Shown here piece by piece: positions 6,420 to 6,542 of a DNA stretch of 6,542 nucleotides. A program made the translations under genes and the position numbers. The notes under the pieces were generated by a model. It did not search any database. It saw only the letters and a program-made list of their open reading frames with translations, and was not told where the DNA came from. Within the stretch, counting starts at the first letter, position 1. Each line of letters begins with the position of its first letter. This DNA is from an uncultured Elioraea sp. (GTDB taxonomy: Bacteria > Pseudomonadota > Alphaproteobacteria > Acetobacterales > Acetobacteraceae), in NCBI GenBank assembly GCA_937995555.1, contig CALKJX010000255.1, positions 1 to 6,542 on the forward strand, written 5' to 3'.

Positions 6420-6542
6420 TTCCGGGCGAGGTTTCCTGCGCGGGTGCTTGCCGATGATGGTGTCGGCGGGCGCGGTCCAGCGGAAGGGCTTGGGGTCTGC
6501 GTTGTGAGCGGCGAGGCAGGCGCGGATGGCGTGGTTCAGCTC
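6408..6542 (-). CDS. IS630-family transposase, C-terminal end (partial, runs off the window)
   Basis: The - strand frame from 6542 reads ELNHAIRACLAAHNADPKP, then FRWTAPADTIIGKH, and ends ESLH at a TAG (6408-6410). The AAHNADPKPF-W-T-x-x-AD-x-II pattern is the usual tail of IS630-type DDE transposases. Only 44 codons are visible; the catalytic part lies to the right of the window, so intactness cannot be judged. The stop lies inside the last codons of epmA, a 12-base tail-to-tail overlap. The stop codon region contains CTAG (6408-6411), the kind of TA-centred target IS630 elements use, suggesting the element's end coincides with the 3' end of epmA. Family assignment is by short motif only. 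Confidence 0.7.
   Translation of the reverse strand, partial: ELNHAIRACLAAHNADPKPFRWTAPADTIIGKHPRRKPRPESLH

Noticed and set aside
1..6542. CRISPR arrays, tRNA or rRNA genes
   Set aside because: No spaced direct repeats, cloverleaf sequences or rRNA-like segments were seen on either strand.

Overview
The window is about 70% G+C by eye with strong G/C third-position bias. Its gene content (EpmA/EpmB-type EF-P modification enzymes, a BcsA-like PilZ glycosyltransferase paired with a HlyD-type adaptor, and IS256/IS5/IS630 debris) points to an alphaproteobacterium, perhaps Sphingomonadales or Rhodospirillales. The order is a guess from protein style, not a search.

Layout: (1) 1-780 is a graveyard of insertion sequences on the + strand. 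The C-terminal part of an IS256/mutator-type transposase is broken by a 1-base frameshift. It is followed at once by the C-terminal part of an IS5-type DDE transposase with lost catalytic residues. The join at about 355 looks like an IS256-type element inserted inside the IS5 gene. (2) 781-940 is a short spacer with no gene I can support. (3) 941-5326 is a three-gene operon on the - strand, read from right to left: HlyD-type adaptor, then a processive family-2 glycosyltransferase with a C-terminal PilZ domain, then epmB (lysine 2,3-aminomutase for EF-P). The last two genes overlap by one base (TGATG) and are probably translationally coupled. (4) 5327-5414 is a divergent intergenic region with a CtrA-like sequence. 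(5) 5415-6419 is epmA (EF-P beta-lysine ligase) on the + strand. (6) 6408-6542 is the C-terminal end of an IS630-type transposase on the - strand, overlapping the last codons of epmA and running off the window.

How the genes work together: EpmB converts (S)-alpha-lysine to (R)-beta-lysine and EpmA attaches it to elongation factor P, which relieves ribosome stalling at polyproline stretches. The HlyD/glycosyltransferase pair resembles the two-gene Bgs beta-glucan synthase of rhizobia. Unlike that system as I recall it, this synthase has the full BcsA set: D,D,D,QxxRW, an FxVTxKG gating loop and a canonical RxxxR...DxSxxG c-di-GMP site. The striking point is that a c-di-GMP-type polysaccharide synthase operon sits between the two EF-P modification genes and shares a transcript with one of them, while efp itself is not in the window.
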